Assembly: GCA_002803225.1 (NCBI GenBank)
Contig: NXFV01001927.1
Coordinates: forward strand, 1-45,913
Origin: Gamarada debralockiae
Lineage: Eukaryota; Ascomycota; Leotiomycetes; Helotiales; Hyphodiscaceae
DNA length: 45,913 nucleotides
Direction: 5' to 3'
How positions within the stretch are numbered: the first letter of the stretch is position 1; every line of letters begins with the position of its first letter. The position numbers were made by a program, and so were the translations under genes. The notes under the pieces were generated by a model. The model ran no database searches. It was not told the DNA's origin and saw only the letters and a program-made list of their open reading frames with translations. Positions 23,047 to 34,208 of this stretch are shown here, piece after piece.

Positions 23047-24081
23047 ATGTCCTACAAACCAGCCATAGCCTCCATGTCTCTCGGCCGCGCCTGGGTGCAT
23101 TCCCTCCCCATCAAACTCGACCAAGCCGCAGCTAACAACTTCTCCGGAATTGAGATATTCTTTGAAGACCTCGAATACCTCGCCCGACAAGAACAACACA
23201 TCTCCGCAGACTCGATTCCCTCACCTGAAGCTCAGTTGCAGGCTGCACACACAATCCGAACACTCTGCGACGAGCGCAATCTCACCATCATTGGTTTACA
23301 GCCATTTATGCACTATGAAGGGTTGCTTGATAGGAACGAACACGCCGCTAGGATCGAGAAGTTGAAGCTTTGGTTCAAGATTACGAAAGTGTTGGGAACA
23401 GATGCCATACAGATTCCCGCGAACTTTTTGGGGAAAGATGAGGTTACTGGGAATATGGATGTGGTTGTCAACGATTTGAGGGAGATTGCAGATTTGGGTT
23501 TACAAGAGGAACCCGTTATTAAATTCGCGTACGAGAATTTATGCTGGAGTACGTATTTCGATACTTGGGAGCAGGGATGGGAGATCGTGGAGAGAGTGGA
23601 TAGAGAGAATTTTGGGATGTGTTTGGATACGTTCAATATCGCGGGACGAGTCTACGGGGATCCTGCATCTGCTTCTGGGAAGACACCCAACGCCGATCAG
23701 GACATGAAAGCGAGTTTGGAACGATTGGTCAAGACGGTTGATGTGAAGAAAGTATTTTACATCCAAGTCGTGGATGCAGAGAAAATGCGGGACCCCCTAG
23801 TGGAAGGTCACGCATTTTATGATGCTGCTCAGCCTGCGCGTATGAGCTGGAGTCGCAATGCGAGGCTTTTTGCTTTCGAAGAAGGGGGTTATTTGCCGAT
23901 TATGGATGTCGCGAGAGCTATTATTGAGGGGTTGGGATATGAAGGGTGGGTTAGTATGGAGCTGTTTTCCAGGACAATGGCGGAGGGTAGGCCGGAGGTG
24001 CCGACAGAACATGCGAGGAGGGCGGCGGTGGCGTGGGGGAAAATAATGAATGAAATTGAGGGTTGGAAGGAAGGTAAGTAA
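23047..24081 (+). CDS. qutC: 3-dehydroshikimate dehydratase
   Basis: An intact 344-residue single-exon frame, close to QutC/QA-4 length. It dehydrates 3-dehydroshikimate to protocatechuate, the last dedicated step of quinate catabolism, in the cytosol. The protein is a metal-dependent TIM barrel of the xylose-isomerase-like fold. It starts MSYKPAIASMSLGRAWVHSL. It also shows NFSGIEIFFEDLEYLA, NLTIIGLQPFMHYEGL, the metal-binding candidates FAYENLCWS (Glu) and GMCLDTFNIAGRVYGDP (Asp), FYIQVVDAEK, and RLFAFEEGGYLP and YEGWVSMELFSRT (Glu). The substrate comes from the dehydratase at 12663, about 10 kb away. Quinate dehydrogenase and permease are not between them. Confidence 0.95.
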   Translation: MSYKPAIASMSLGRAWVHSLPIKLDQAAANNFSGIEIFFEDLEYLARQEQHISADSIPSPEAQLQAAHTIRTLCDERNLTIIGLQPFMHYEGLLDRNEHAARIEKLKLWFKITKVLGTDAIQIPANFLGKDEVTGNMDVVVNDLREIADLGLQEEPVIKFAYENLCWSTYFDTWEQGWEIVERVDRENFGMCLDTFNIAGRVYGDPASASGKTPNADQDMKASLERLVKTVDVKKVFYIQVVDAEKMRDPLVEGHAFYDAAQPARMSWSRNARLFAFEEGGYLPIMDVARAIIEGLGYEGWVSMELFSRTMAEGRPEVPTEHARRAAVAWGKIMNEIEGWKEGK

Positions 24082-25278
24082 GATAGGTAATTATTATAGT
24101 TTTGAACCAAAGCCGGCTTCATGACGAATTAGCTATTTTGGAAAAATAGGGGTCTAGTGACAACGTTCTACTAAAGTACAGTATTTTGATTTGGATTGCG
24201 ACTGTAGTCGACAGAAAAATTCTCGTTCTCCTCTCACATTTATCCCTCGATTTCCTTAGGCTCTCTTTGGCTCCCCTGCAAATATTCCATTCAACTCATG
24301 AATTCCGGTAAACTCTGTAAAAAAATTTCTCGTGCCGGTTCAGTTTTAGTCTCTGGACGTGAGTAGCGGCCGCGTTTACCTGAGTTGAGGATGAGCAAAC
24401 CTGAGCAGAGCCTGCGCATGCCCGAGCCAAGGGTGAGCCACGTCTGAACAGAGCCTGAGCATCCTGAGCATCCTGAGCACGCCCTGCGTCAGCCTGGCCA
24501 CCATAATGCGGGTCTGATTTTGGCGCCCTATGCGCTCCGGCTACAGTTTCCTAACCGAGTTTGTCACGGCACCTGTTCTGCTCCCCTTACAAGAGTTCCT
24601 GCCAAAGCCCATTTTGGACCCCTAATAGGATTACTTTACAGCTAAATGCTATGTTCAGGGGCCATGGTCGCCGAATTCAGCGGGACGATTGTCTCAACCC
24701 AAAAATCCACAAATCAGCATAAGCGACTCGCTTCGTCCACCACTAAAGATCTCCAGCCAGGCAATGGGATGATCTCCATATATTATCGCTGTGCCCTCCA
24801 AACTTGCTGTCTCAAAACATCCAGATCAACACAGAGTTTCGCTTTGTCTCCCGACACTATAATGACCCGTGCCTCTTGGCATATTTCGCAGCAGCAATAT
24901 TATCATCTACTGGCTACAAATCTTGTACGTAAGGATGCCACCTAGGGCTCGTGATCTAGATCTCTCGCCGTCAACATTTCTCCTCCTGCCTTCAAACATT
25001 GCGGTCTCCACAGTCGCCTCTGCTTTGTCATTATGCATTGTTGATTCTCCTAGGCGTTGTAGAGAATATTGAGGCTCCCTGTTGTGGACATCCACAGCCT
25101 TTTATTGGCGACCAGATTTGTGGGCTTTGTGACCTAGCGTTTGTTTTGTTTCTTTCATAGGGCATTCTTATTAGAGACTAAGCTCGGTGAATCTAATTAC
25201 TATTAGCCTTAATATTTCCTGTAGGCGACAAGTAAACTTACTAACACGTCGCGATTTAGTAATGTGGCCAAAAACAAG
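24082..25278. other. no gene recognised; repeat inside
   Basis: Contains the CCTGAGCA-rich stretch listed separately. The open frames at 24646-24945 and 24869-25072 overlap and have no motif. Confidence 0.45.
24376..24502 (+). repeat. degenerate CCTGAGCA minisatellite
   Basis: Repeated units around CCTGAGCA(T) occur about six times, including GCCTGAGCATCCTGAGCATC. The reverse complement of the same motif recurs at 31466-31536, on the other side of the HET gene. Confidence 0.5.
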
Positions 25279-26143
25279 CTAACGAAGTCCGCCTTTGCCT
25301 TTTGATGAGCATTCACTTTCAAAGTTCCCTTCTGTTTTATTTCGATCTCTTCTCCTAGAATTCGATTGTGTAAACGACACCATAACTGGATCTTCAGGAT
25401 CGAGTGGCTGCTCAACTATGTCCGCTTGAGTAGTGTCTTGACTTCCAGATTTGGATGTATCAGCTACGGCTGTGATGGATATATCTCTATCGAGCCTTCG
25501 AGTTGTTCTTTCATTTTCGAGACGGTTTCTCCGGTTGATGCCTTCCGATTCTTTAGCTCTGCTTTTAGTCGTGCTCTCTCCAGGCTTCATAGTCTTCAGC
25601 CTTAGGCGCCAGGTGAGGAAATTTACGAAGTCTCACAAGAAATTTTGGCAGAGGTCTTTGAAGTATTGACAGAACCTCCCAGTCTCCTCTCGGTTCCTAA
25701 TAAACTCACTGAAGTCCACCCTTTGAGTGAAATGTGACATAGCGTGACACAAGCGATATTCCACCTCTCGGCTGGTATTTGTTGTCTTGCAAGCCCAATG
25801 TACGTTTCCCACTACAATCTCTCCATTGTATGTCAATGTACCAGCCACTGCCATGTCTAAGATCTCGTCCTCGGCCTTACAATATTTGGACGTCTTGAAG
25901 TATGCTTGAGTAACAACTCTACTATCTAGCTGTGCTTGTTGCTATGCCATTTGCATTGAGTGGCTTCCTTTAAACTCTGCTGCAAAGTTTGGTAAGGCTA
26001 TCAAGCTTTTAATTGCAACGGCATAAGGTTCAAGTTCCTTATTGTCTCTAATCCACACAGGTACTTCCGCTTCCGCAAGTCCTTCAAAATAGTCCGGCGC
26101 AGGTTCCCAAACAGTGACTTGAGAGTCAAGAGGCGATGGCTAT
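25279..26143 (-). pseudogene. unnamed fungal ORF relic with two RIP-like stops
   Basis: One minus-strand frame runs about 285 codons, broken only by two stops. It starts near PSPLDSQVTVWEPAPDYF, continues VWIRDNKELEPYAVAIKSL and FKGSHSMQMA, stop, QQAQLDSRVVTQAYFKTSKY, LTYNGEIVVGNVHWACK, CHAMSHFTQRVDFSEFIRNR and CQYFKDLCQNFL, stop, DFVNFLTWRLRLK, and ends in an Arg/Lys-rich tail at 25279. Both stops (TAG, TGA) are one C-to-T change from a sense codon (CAG, CGA). The middle resembles the DUF7924-type fungal family, but only loosely. No function is assigned. Confidence 0.5.
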
Positions 26144-26306
26144 TTTCGACCCCCTGAAGCTTAGTGTGGAAGCGGTATTGGTGGGTCTATCTCTAGGTAT
26201 TTATAAAAGTAAGGGGTAACATTGGACTGTACTTAAGAATTCAACTGAAAGTTAAAACGCGAATGCAATAATCAACTTGTAAAGTACGCAGCCTTGATCA
26301 TCTACT

Positions 26307-29300
26307 CTATCTTCTCTTCCAAAGACATACAATATCTTCTGGTAAAGTCCATGGCATCCACCACCAGCTCACCCTCTCCTCCGACCAATCACTATCGAAA
26401 CTTGCGAGCCATTTCTTGTAGATATAGCGACTTCCTAGATAACGTTGCCCCAAGTCCCACAACGAAAACAAGAATGGAAATGATAACGGAGCAAAAAGTA
26501 CCAATATTAAAGATAGCCATGACTGATTCTTGACATCAGGATGGCTAGAAATATAGACGGAAAGGCACAAAAACCCTTCAACAAAAAAAGAAGTATACAT
26601 CAATACGAGTCTGACATCAGTTCTAGATTTGTAACGCAAAAGGTCATATAGTGTTGTCATGGCACCTAACCCTACCGCCGTAATAATGGTGACTTTGGGC
26701 CAAAGCAATTCCTCAGATTGGCCACGTGGGATCAGAGTGTCGAAATTTAAGCCAATTAAAATGACCACGATAAATTGGATGAGCAAGAAGGGCAAAAAAA
26801 GGATATAAAATGTGAAATTCGTATGCACTGCTTGGGAAAGATCGGGATCGCATCGCAGCTGAAGGCGCTTCTCTAGCCCAGTCATGTCTAGAGCGTGGTG
26901 AAAAGTCAGTTCCAGGATAGAACATAAAGAGTTTCGTACGATTTGGCATGAATTTTGAAGGACCCCAAGACTTACCACTCTGAATGATTAACTCATAGTT
27001 CTGTGGAAAAGAAACGACTGTTTTGCTCTTCTGATCGCTCGTGCCGCTTGGATCAATGATTTGGAATTGTTCATTCAAAGTAATGCCGATTTCTCCAAGT
27101 CGGAAAAGCAAATTAGAATCTATCTCCAAGACATTCTTGTCGCCAATGAAAGCTGTTTGACCTGATGGAGACGTTCTCTTCGTATACCGCTCTACAACAA
27201 TAGTCGACGGCAAGTCCTCACCTTGCTGCGGATGAGAGACAATTGATTGGCTTTCGTCTTGAGAGTTGGGATGAACATATGCTGCAAGGTTTTGAAGCTG
27301 CAGGTCTTTGGCATGAGCCACGGATATGATTGCCGGGCAGTCATAAATTGCTGTGATAATTTCTCTCGTTCCAGTTGGGGAAGGTTCTGAGCATTTTTGG
27401 CCACTCCACAAACGTTGCAAAGTTTGCCAAAGCTTCTTCGATGTAGATTGAGAGAGTATGCTACCCTCCTTTTCTTTCGAGCTCATACACACGTGGAGAC
27501 AAGCTCCACGCACTGGACCTAAGGTTATATGAGGTGAGACCTCATGATCGCCAAGTAGAATACAGGTTGCCTGGTATCTACTGCTGTCGAATTCATCCCC
27601 TGATGTACGGACGAAGTCTATCCGGATAAACGTGCCTGACTCACTACAGCGAAGTAGTAAAGATTTATCTGTAAATTGCAACGCTGGTTTTATAACGATC
27701 AGCCGATTCGCCTTTGATGGTTTTAAAAGAAGTCCATTCTCTAGTAACCTCATAGCTGGTTGAGGTTTGAGCTTCATCGAGCTGAATTCAGTTGGGACCC
27801 AGCGGTTCAGATGATGCTTGGATGAATACAGTCGCCTGCCATGGTTGTATAGTAGCGATTGAGGTAATTCATCTGTACTCCGAATAATAGCCCAAAGTTT
27901 TTCCTCGTCCGGTACTTCGAAAAGAGGTGACGTATTGAAAGAGAGAAGATTGGCAAGAATCGTAAACATATCCTCTGGCTTGGTTGTAGCTCGCGTCCGG
28001 AGAGCATTCCACACATTCGCAAACCTCAACAAGCTTACATTACGTTCGCTTTCATCGAAATTATCCCAAGGCCACATACCGTTTAAATTCTCCTCAATGA
28101 TGTTTCGCGCTAGACCGAGAGCCATCCATGCAGAAATCATTTTGCAGCAAGACACATCTTGTTTCGGTTTAGAAGTCCAAAGATTGTAGAAGGGTAGAGA
28201 CTGAAGCCATGAGTAGTCGAAGAAGTAGTACCGTAGCGAAAGATCTGCTAGAAAACTAGTCCTAGGTAGTTGAAAAGGTCGATAGTTGGTTGCAGATTCT
28301 CTACTGCTAATGAAAAAGTCGGATACGGTAGACCATGGGTTGACTGCGCCGTCAGCAAATTGAAACATAGTCTCGTTGCTTAGAGCCCCTTCTTGGAATG
28401 TCCAACATCTTCGACTCCATGCACAGCAGATGATATGCGCCAGGAGTTCAGTCTTTTCGGACGCTGCTATTCGAATCTGCTGAAGCCCGCTATCCAGAAC
28501 CAAGACTCGTGCAGCTGCCGCATATATCAGAGCCATCTTATTGATGTATCTCATCCTCAGATTGCGATGTTGATGTTCTGGGGGTATACAGAGAGTATCC
28601 ATCCAGAACCAGCGGAAAGACTTGGCTGCACGCGATGTCTGTCGTTGCCCCAGCCTGAATGCACTCTGAGGAGGGAGATTTTTAATCAAAGACGCTAATT
28701 TCTCTAGCTGGCAATGCGGCAGAGCATTCGATATTGGATTTCCTAGACCATCAGACCAGACATGGGATACCGCAACATAAGTAGATTCCGGCTTGGAAGG
28801 TTTTAGAGCGAGTTCGATCTTGCCATTGGCTCCAAATTTAATCTCTACGAGCGGAACTTGTCCACTGTCAAGAATTTTGATCAAATCTTTATTTGGAACA
28901 GGTATTAATTCGCACGAGCATCGATCATGAACATGACGATTGGTATAGCTGCCGGGATTGACGTTGTTGGCCGTGCAGCGGAGGCTGGTGCATGCTTCAT
29001 GATTGATACCAAACATTTGTGGCCTAGGTAGTTGTGATATGTAGAAAAGAAAAAGCTCATCATATTTCTCGAACAAATGGGCGGTCTCCGATCTACACCA
29101 ACCAGCAGATTCCATACGATCCATGATTAAAGCCAGCGCCGGAGATGATCTGATGTTGCTACGGCATACCAGACGCAGATACCTCCGGTTGTCAAATGTG
29201 TATTGAATCGTCAAGCAAAGTATTCTGATCGATAGGATTATTTCTGGCAAAGGGGACTGCCAGGCGACTGGGTGGTTTTCGATTTGCGTAGCGAAAGTCC

Positions 29301-29731
29301 TCATGTGAATGTCGAGAGAGCTCACTTTGTCGATTATCCTGGCACTGCCGGTGGCTGTGAAGTCTTGCGGCGGCGGATCCCGACAAGGCAGAGTAACGTT
29401 CTGGACTTGGATAATTCTCTCCAGTGGACTGGAATCCAAAATTATTCGAGCCTCTTTTGTAGATGTTGAGGGCATGTAGCGGATAAAATCGTCTCTCTTT
29501 ACCTGGCTCCCAAAAACTTCGACCAGAAAACCAAAATAGAGCCATGATTGTATTAAAGAAGCAATTTCTTCGGTGGAATGACCATCAAATATCTTTGCCG
29601 TTCTCCTTCTGAAGAAAGCCATGCCGGCTAGGGAATGTCCCGAAGTCTAGAAAATCCCATGGAATATCGGCTACTAGAGGTACTTCAATGAGTGGACCAG
29701 TAGAGTTGAAAGGTCGTGGTAGATGGTCCAT
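26307..29731 (-). CDS. HET-domain protein with C-terminal membrane segments
   Basis: Exon 1 runs from 29622 to 26976 and exon 2 from 26887 to 26307. The 88-bp intron has a GTAAGT donor and CTCTAG acceptor, giving 1,075 residues from ATG 29622. The true start is probably ATG 29731: MDHLPRPFNSTGPLIEVPLV and FLDFGTFPSRHGF are typical of the family's N-terminus, but a one-base shift in the TTT near 29599 separates them from HSTEEIASLIQSWLYFG. The HET core begins near residue 280 (TYVAVSHVWSDGLGNP, FRWFWMDTLCIPPE, KMALIYAAAARVLVLDSG, RRCWTFQEGALS). Exon 2 adds about four membrane helices (FYILFLPFLLIQFIVVILIG, MYTSFFVEGFLCLSVYI, LSLILVLFAPLSFPFLFSLW). HET proteins act in non-self recognition and cell death, and membrane anchoring would set its site of action. 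It is the only HET gene here that is nearly whole. Confidence 0.8.
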
Positions 29732-31644
29732 GGCGGGGTTTTGTTTTATTTCTTGTGCACATTCAATGGAAGAGCAGAGGTTGGTACTTATGAGAGGTTG
29801 GAATTTCGGCACTGCCACAATATTCTGAAACGATCACCGGATGGCAGGGATGGCAGAGTACCAAAGATAGGCATCCTGCCGCAGTTCATCGATCGCTGAT
29901 TATGGTGCCTTGAAATTTCGAAACACGGGTTTGTTGCAGATTACGAGCGTCTTGAAGAGTACGAAAGCAGCGCTTAGCTTAGCGAGGCGCTATAGCTGAA
30001 GCGGTAGTGCTAAACTCCAAGAGGTAGCACACCTGAACACAGTTTACACAATTAAAAGAATATCATTTCATAAACTTCTTTAATATACAAAAACGCAACG
30101 AGAAACATATTGCGACAACTTCCAGTGGGTCACCATAAGTTTTCGCGATTTCGCTACACCTCAAAAATGCTAGAACTTTAGCGACTTATAATCCCACACC
30201 AAGGTTTATTTATCACTTACGCTTTGGTATTTAACTTGATTGAAAGGCAAATTAATTAGTCGGTAAAATAGGTGCGACTTTATAGCTTTACTTAGGAAAT
30301 TAAGTGAGATTATCAAAAAGGGTGGTTTTTGACCCCTTCCTCTTCCCACTTATATTATACAACAACGCAAAATTTTTTTTAGTCAAGACTTTAACATACA
30401 ATAAATAAATAGTATTTATATAGCATACTTAATCCTTAACGAATTATCTTTTAAATTTATTAAAATAAAAAGGTCTAAAGTCAGGTGTATGATTTTCGTA
30501 CCCAAATTTCGCTTAAAATATATATAAAAATCAAGCATTCTCGGGATTACCTAAATTTAGACCTTTATTATATTGCAATTGCGAGTAACAAATTATTTTA
30601 TATTATATCCAAATTGATAATAGCACAAATCTTAAGGGGCATATTTGCTATACTCTCTTACTATTCTCACTAAACAAACTATTATTTACATACGGAGGGC
30701 ATAGTCTAACCTTAGTAGCAAAGTTGCTCTAGGCAAGTAAGAGAAATAAAGCGTCTGGCGATGTTCCCTGTTTAAATATCCTTCGTGAAAGATCATCGAC
30801 GCCTATACGCGCCTACCTCGAAGGGAATGAAGATGTAACGATTGGCCAGCTCCCGAACAAGGGTGAGATTCATCCAATTGGAACTACATTTAAGTAGGTT
30901 CACACTAAGATTCTGTTTGCGAAAGGAACTCAGAAGTCTTTTATATAAGTAAGGCAAGGTAATTACGTCGGTGGCAAAGCTGCGTTAATAGAGCAAGTTT
31001 GGAAAAGCTTTTATATTAGCTGACTATGGCTAGATTTATATAGCGGCGAGGTTGCATAAAGGAAGGGATTGTTTCGAAGCACTGGCTGCCCTGAAATAAA
31101 AGAGTGTCACATGCACAAGCACGCTTTATGTACCAGAATTACTACGCATTGTCTCTTTACGGACTGCCATTAGCTGCCCCGCGGTGTCCCCCTGGCTAGC
31201 CGTTGGCCAGTAGGTAGTCAGGAGAAGTCACGTGGCGGTAGAAACGTCACAAGGCAACACTCAACACTCCCCTTACAGGCATTTATATTAAACTAACTTG
31301 CAATTTAGACAAAATATTGAGTATATTTAGAAAATATTCACTTCGGGATCCCTAGGAGCTTGTTTAGGCTTTATAAGTCAAAACTCGACGAATTTGATTA
31401 GAGAACGTTGGATCAAACTAAGTGTGATTAGCTAAGAAACGGGAGGTTAAATCACATAATGAGATGCTTAGGTGCTCAGGTGGCTGCTCAAGGGGCTCCG
31501 GGCGCTGCTCAGGTTGCTCAGGTGAGCCGAGGATAATTAGCGCCTAAGCAAGAGCGGCAAGCTTACTAACCGAATGCGAAGCACACGAGAGAAAGAGTTG
31601 GTTGATAATACCTTAAAATACATATTCGCGCTCATCGACGGTCC
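29732..31644. other. AT-rich, gene-free stretch
   Basis: From about 30360 to 30700 the sequence is very AT-rich, as in RIP-decayed repeats. 30730-31300 is more balanced but has no open frame. No transposase, reverse transcriptase or TIR pair could be recognised. Confidence 0.45.
31466..31536 (-). repeat. degenerate CCTGAGCA minisatellite, inverted relative to 24376-24502
   Basis: GCTCAGG/TGCTCAAG units occur five or six times (GTGCTCAGGTGGCTGCTCAA, GCTGCTCAGGTTGCTCAGGT). These are the reverse complement of the motif at 24376-24502. Confidence 0.5.
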
Positions 31645-32389
31645 ATGACCCCCCTTTTCGAAGGAAACCATACACAAAATCACACCCAATCACATCGCAA
31701 CATGTATCCTCAATCAGAGCACCCAAAAGACCTTCCAGGCTCATATCCCGAAGACATCCCCCTCTCAAAAACGGGCTCAAAATGTACCCCGTCACCTCTC
31801 CCTCAGGAAACTGTCGTCGACAACAAAACGCTCGCTTGTCAACAAGCGCTCTGCGATACCCTCGCTACCGTCGCCTCAACTAGCATCAAGTACCTCAACA
31901 ATCAAGAATGGTATCAGCCAATCTAATGGAGCAAAGAAGATCTCCATCTAGCACTTGCACGAGAAGACGCTGGCTACGTTGTCCAAGTCGGTCAGCGCTT
32001 TGGCGAAGTATTACGAGCAGACGCGGACTGCTAGTCTTGTTCCTGTAGAAGAAGAGTCCATCAGCGAAGACGAGGATGAAGATGAGGATTCCGAAAGTCT
32101 GGATTTCGACCCTCTTAGCCAGTATGGAGATGATAGAAGCTATGGAAGTGATAGTAGTTTGTATGGCGTGGACATCAGAGCGGACGTGGATATGGCAAAG
32201 GCTCAGAATATCATACATTTTGTGTATGAGGAGGAGGTAAAGAGGAAGAGAATTAAGCTTTGGATGCGGGAGACGGACGAAGAAAGTCTGCTGCACTTAG
32301 TTGGAGGTGGAGGTTGTGAAGCAGAAGATATGGAATGGATAGGTGGATTGCGCGGAGTTCGAGTTGGCGAGTGGAATGGCACACCGTGA
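31645..32389 (+). CDS. hypothetical acidic protein, frame-interrupted
   Basis: Two adjoining plus-strand frames appear to be one protein. The first has TLACQQALCDTLATVASTSI and KYLNNQEWYQP (ending 31926). The second has HEKTLATLSKSVSALAKYYE followed by an acidic run (SISEDEDEDEDSESLDFD) and an amphipathic helix (FVYEEEVKRKRIKLWMRETD), ending at 32389. A single frame change near 31945 joins them through WSKEDLHLAL. The start could be ATG 31645 or the later ATG at 31702. A coiled-coil or acidic interaction surface is plausible. I do not recognise the family, and the reality of the gene is uncertain. Confidence 0.35.
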
Positions 32390-34208
32390 CTTGTTGGGTA
32401 ATGGTTGGGTTCGCTTCAAACACTTTTGGACTGTCGAGGCAATCGTTGGATTCATCGACCTAGACTCAGGCAGCGATACGCCGGACGGGTGGATCGATCA
32501 TCAAGGGTGTGTTCACCACAACGGTGGTGTCTATGTTTCGTATATAATGGATAGACCCTACCAATGCGAAAGCTGCGAGAAGTTGGAGCTGAATAGATAC
32601 GACGCCACGGAAAACCTTGTGAATAAGGCTGAAGAGAAGCCACACAGGGATTGCCTTGCCGACCAAAGACCGGGAATTCCCAAGAGCAATGCGGCAGATG
32701 ACTAGATCCTCATCTACCAACAAATGTCCTGCGACACACTGCACGGCCTTCTCTCCAACCAAAATACGACCTAGAATGGTTCGGCAAAAGCGCTCGCCTG
32801 CCCGAACAACACTGCGTGGCATGGACGACATACCCCGCAAACACCTCGAAGAAACAACCAGCTAGCTTCTAACACCAAATCGTAAGCTGGGAGCTTATCA
32901 TATCCACGCCCGAGACAGGACGCTGAGAATTGGGGTGGAGAGAAAGAGCACTCCATGATGGATGTAGCTCAGTGGCTTTTGGACATTCTAAGAAAAGCGG
33001 AAGGAATGAAGTGGTTCCACGTTATGTTTTGTGTGTGTGTATGGGGTAAGGATGTGGGAGGAAAGAAATCTGGTGAACGCTGAAGAGATGATCTCGGAGG
33101 TCCACAAAAAAAATGCGTCAGATGCGGATAGAGATTTGGGTGCGCGATGTCGACGAGGCCATGACTGAGATGTGATCGAATGAATCATGATGGGATGAGT
33201 ATAATCATGTTTGCAGTGGTGACTCTCGCATGCGTCCTTGGCGGGGCCCGACTCTTGTTCCCAATTGGTTTGGCATCGTTGCCTTTGGGCCTAAGCATCG
33301 AACGGCATGCACGGACACAGACCCTGGCTTACCCGCGTTGGCGAATCGGTCAATACACCACGCGTTGTACAGACATCGAACCACTGGATATACTGGTATG
33401 ATCCTGAAACTCGCGGGGAGAAACGCTTTGTTGAAGAAGATAGTGGCTGAAAACATGACCAGCGGGTGTGAGTTAAGAACAGAGAGGCTTATATTATTGA
33501 GCCGCAGTTTCGCAAAGGTGGTCAGTATCATGGATGGATTGGTGAGGACAGATGGGTCCAGCAGGAGGGGAATTTCCTCCCTGCTTACAATCTGAACGGG
33601 ATGTTCTCTTGTAGGGAATGCCAGGATACTCTACTCGCTTGAGTGTTTGAGGCGGAGAATATGAATAAATGAGATGAGAGGTACAGATATGATAAACCCA
33701 AGATATTCGGCTTGTTGGATCTGCGAATTTTGGCCCCAAGATTGCTTTTGGTAGAACAGACATGCTGCGTAAGGATTGAGATGGAAAAGTCAAATCGAAT
33801 ATAATTACCCGCCTCACGACAGACAGTAGAAATACGAGTGTATGAGTGACTTGATGACTTGCATTATTGTCGGATTCCTGATCGCTTTATATTGTTCCGA
33901 CCAAAAGAGTCTTCTTTCGTTCCTTGCCTATCGCCGCTGTTGAAGGCTAAAGACTCTGTAGCTTCTCAGCATGACATCACTCTCCCTTAGAGGGAGAGGC
34001 TCCGGAGCCTCTCTTTCAATAATCAGAGATCCTGTAGCAAACACGATCTACTTCCTTTCGTAATCCCTGAACACTAGTTCTGCGTTCGGTGGATGCATAG
34101 TATTGCTCGAGCGTCTTCTACTTCAGTATTGCTGGCTCGGAGGCCACGTCACGCCGGGCTGCCATATCGATGCTTCGGCATGAAGTATGCTACTATCGCC
34201 AGCTGAAC
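32390..34208. other. no gene recognised
   Basis: Overlapping open frames on both strands (32343-32705 plus, 32466-32840 minus, 33230-33595 plus) have no recognisable motif and exclude each other. The palindrome at 33994 lies near the end. Confidence 0.4.
33994..34013. repeat. 20-bp perfect palindrome next to an 8-bp hairpin
   Basis: GAGAGGCTCCGGAGCCTCTC is perfectly self-complementary. It directly overlaps a hairpin with arms CTCTCCCT (33980-33987) and AGGGAGAG (33991-33998). It lies about 195 bp beyond the stop codon of qutR, so a role in its 3' end is possible but unproven. Confidence 0.6.

Noticed and set aside
32343..32840. Overlapping plus- and minus-strand frames of about 120 codons
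   Set aside because: Neither has a motif or clear codon pattern, and both cannot be real.
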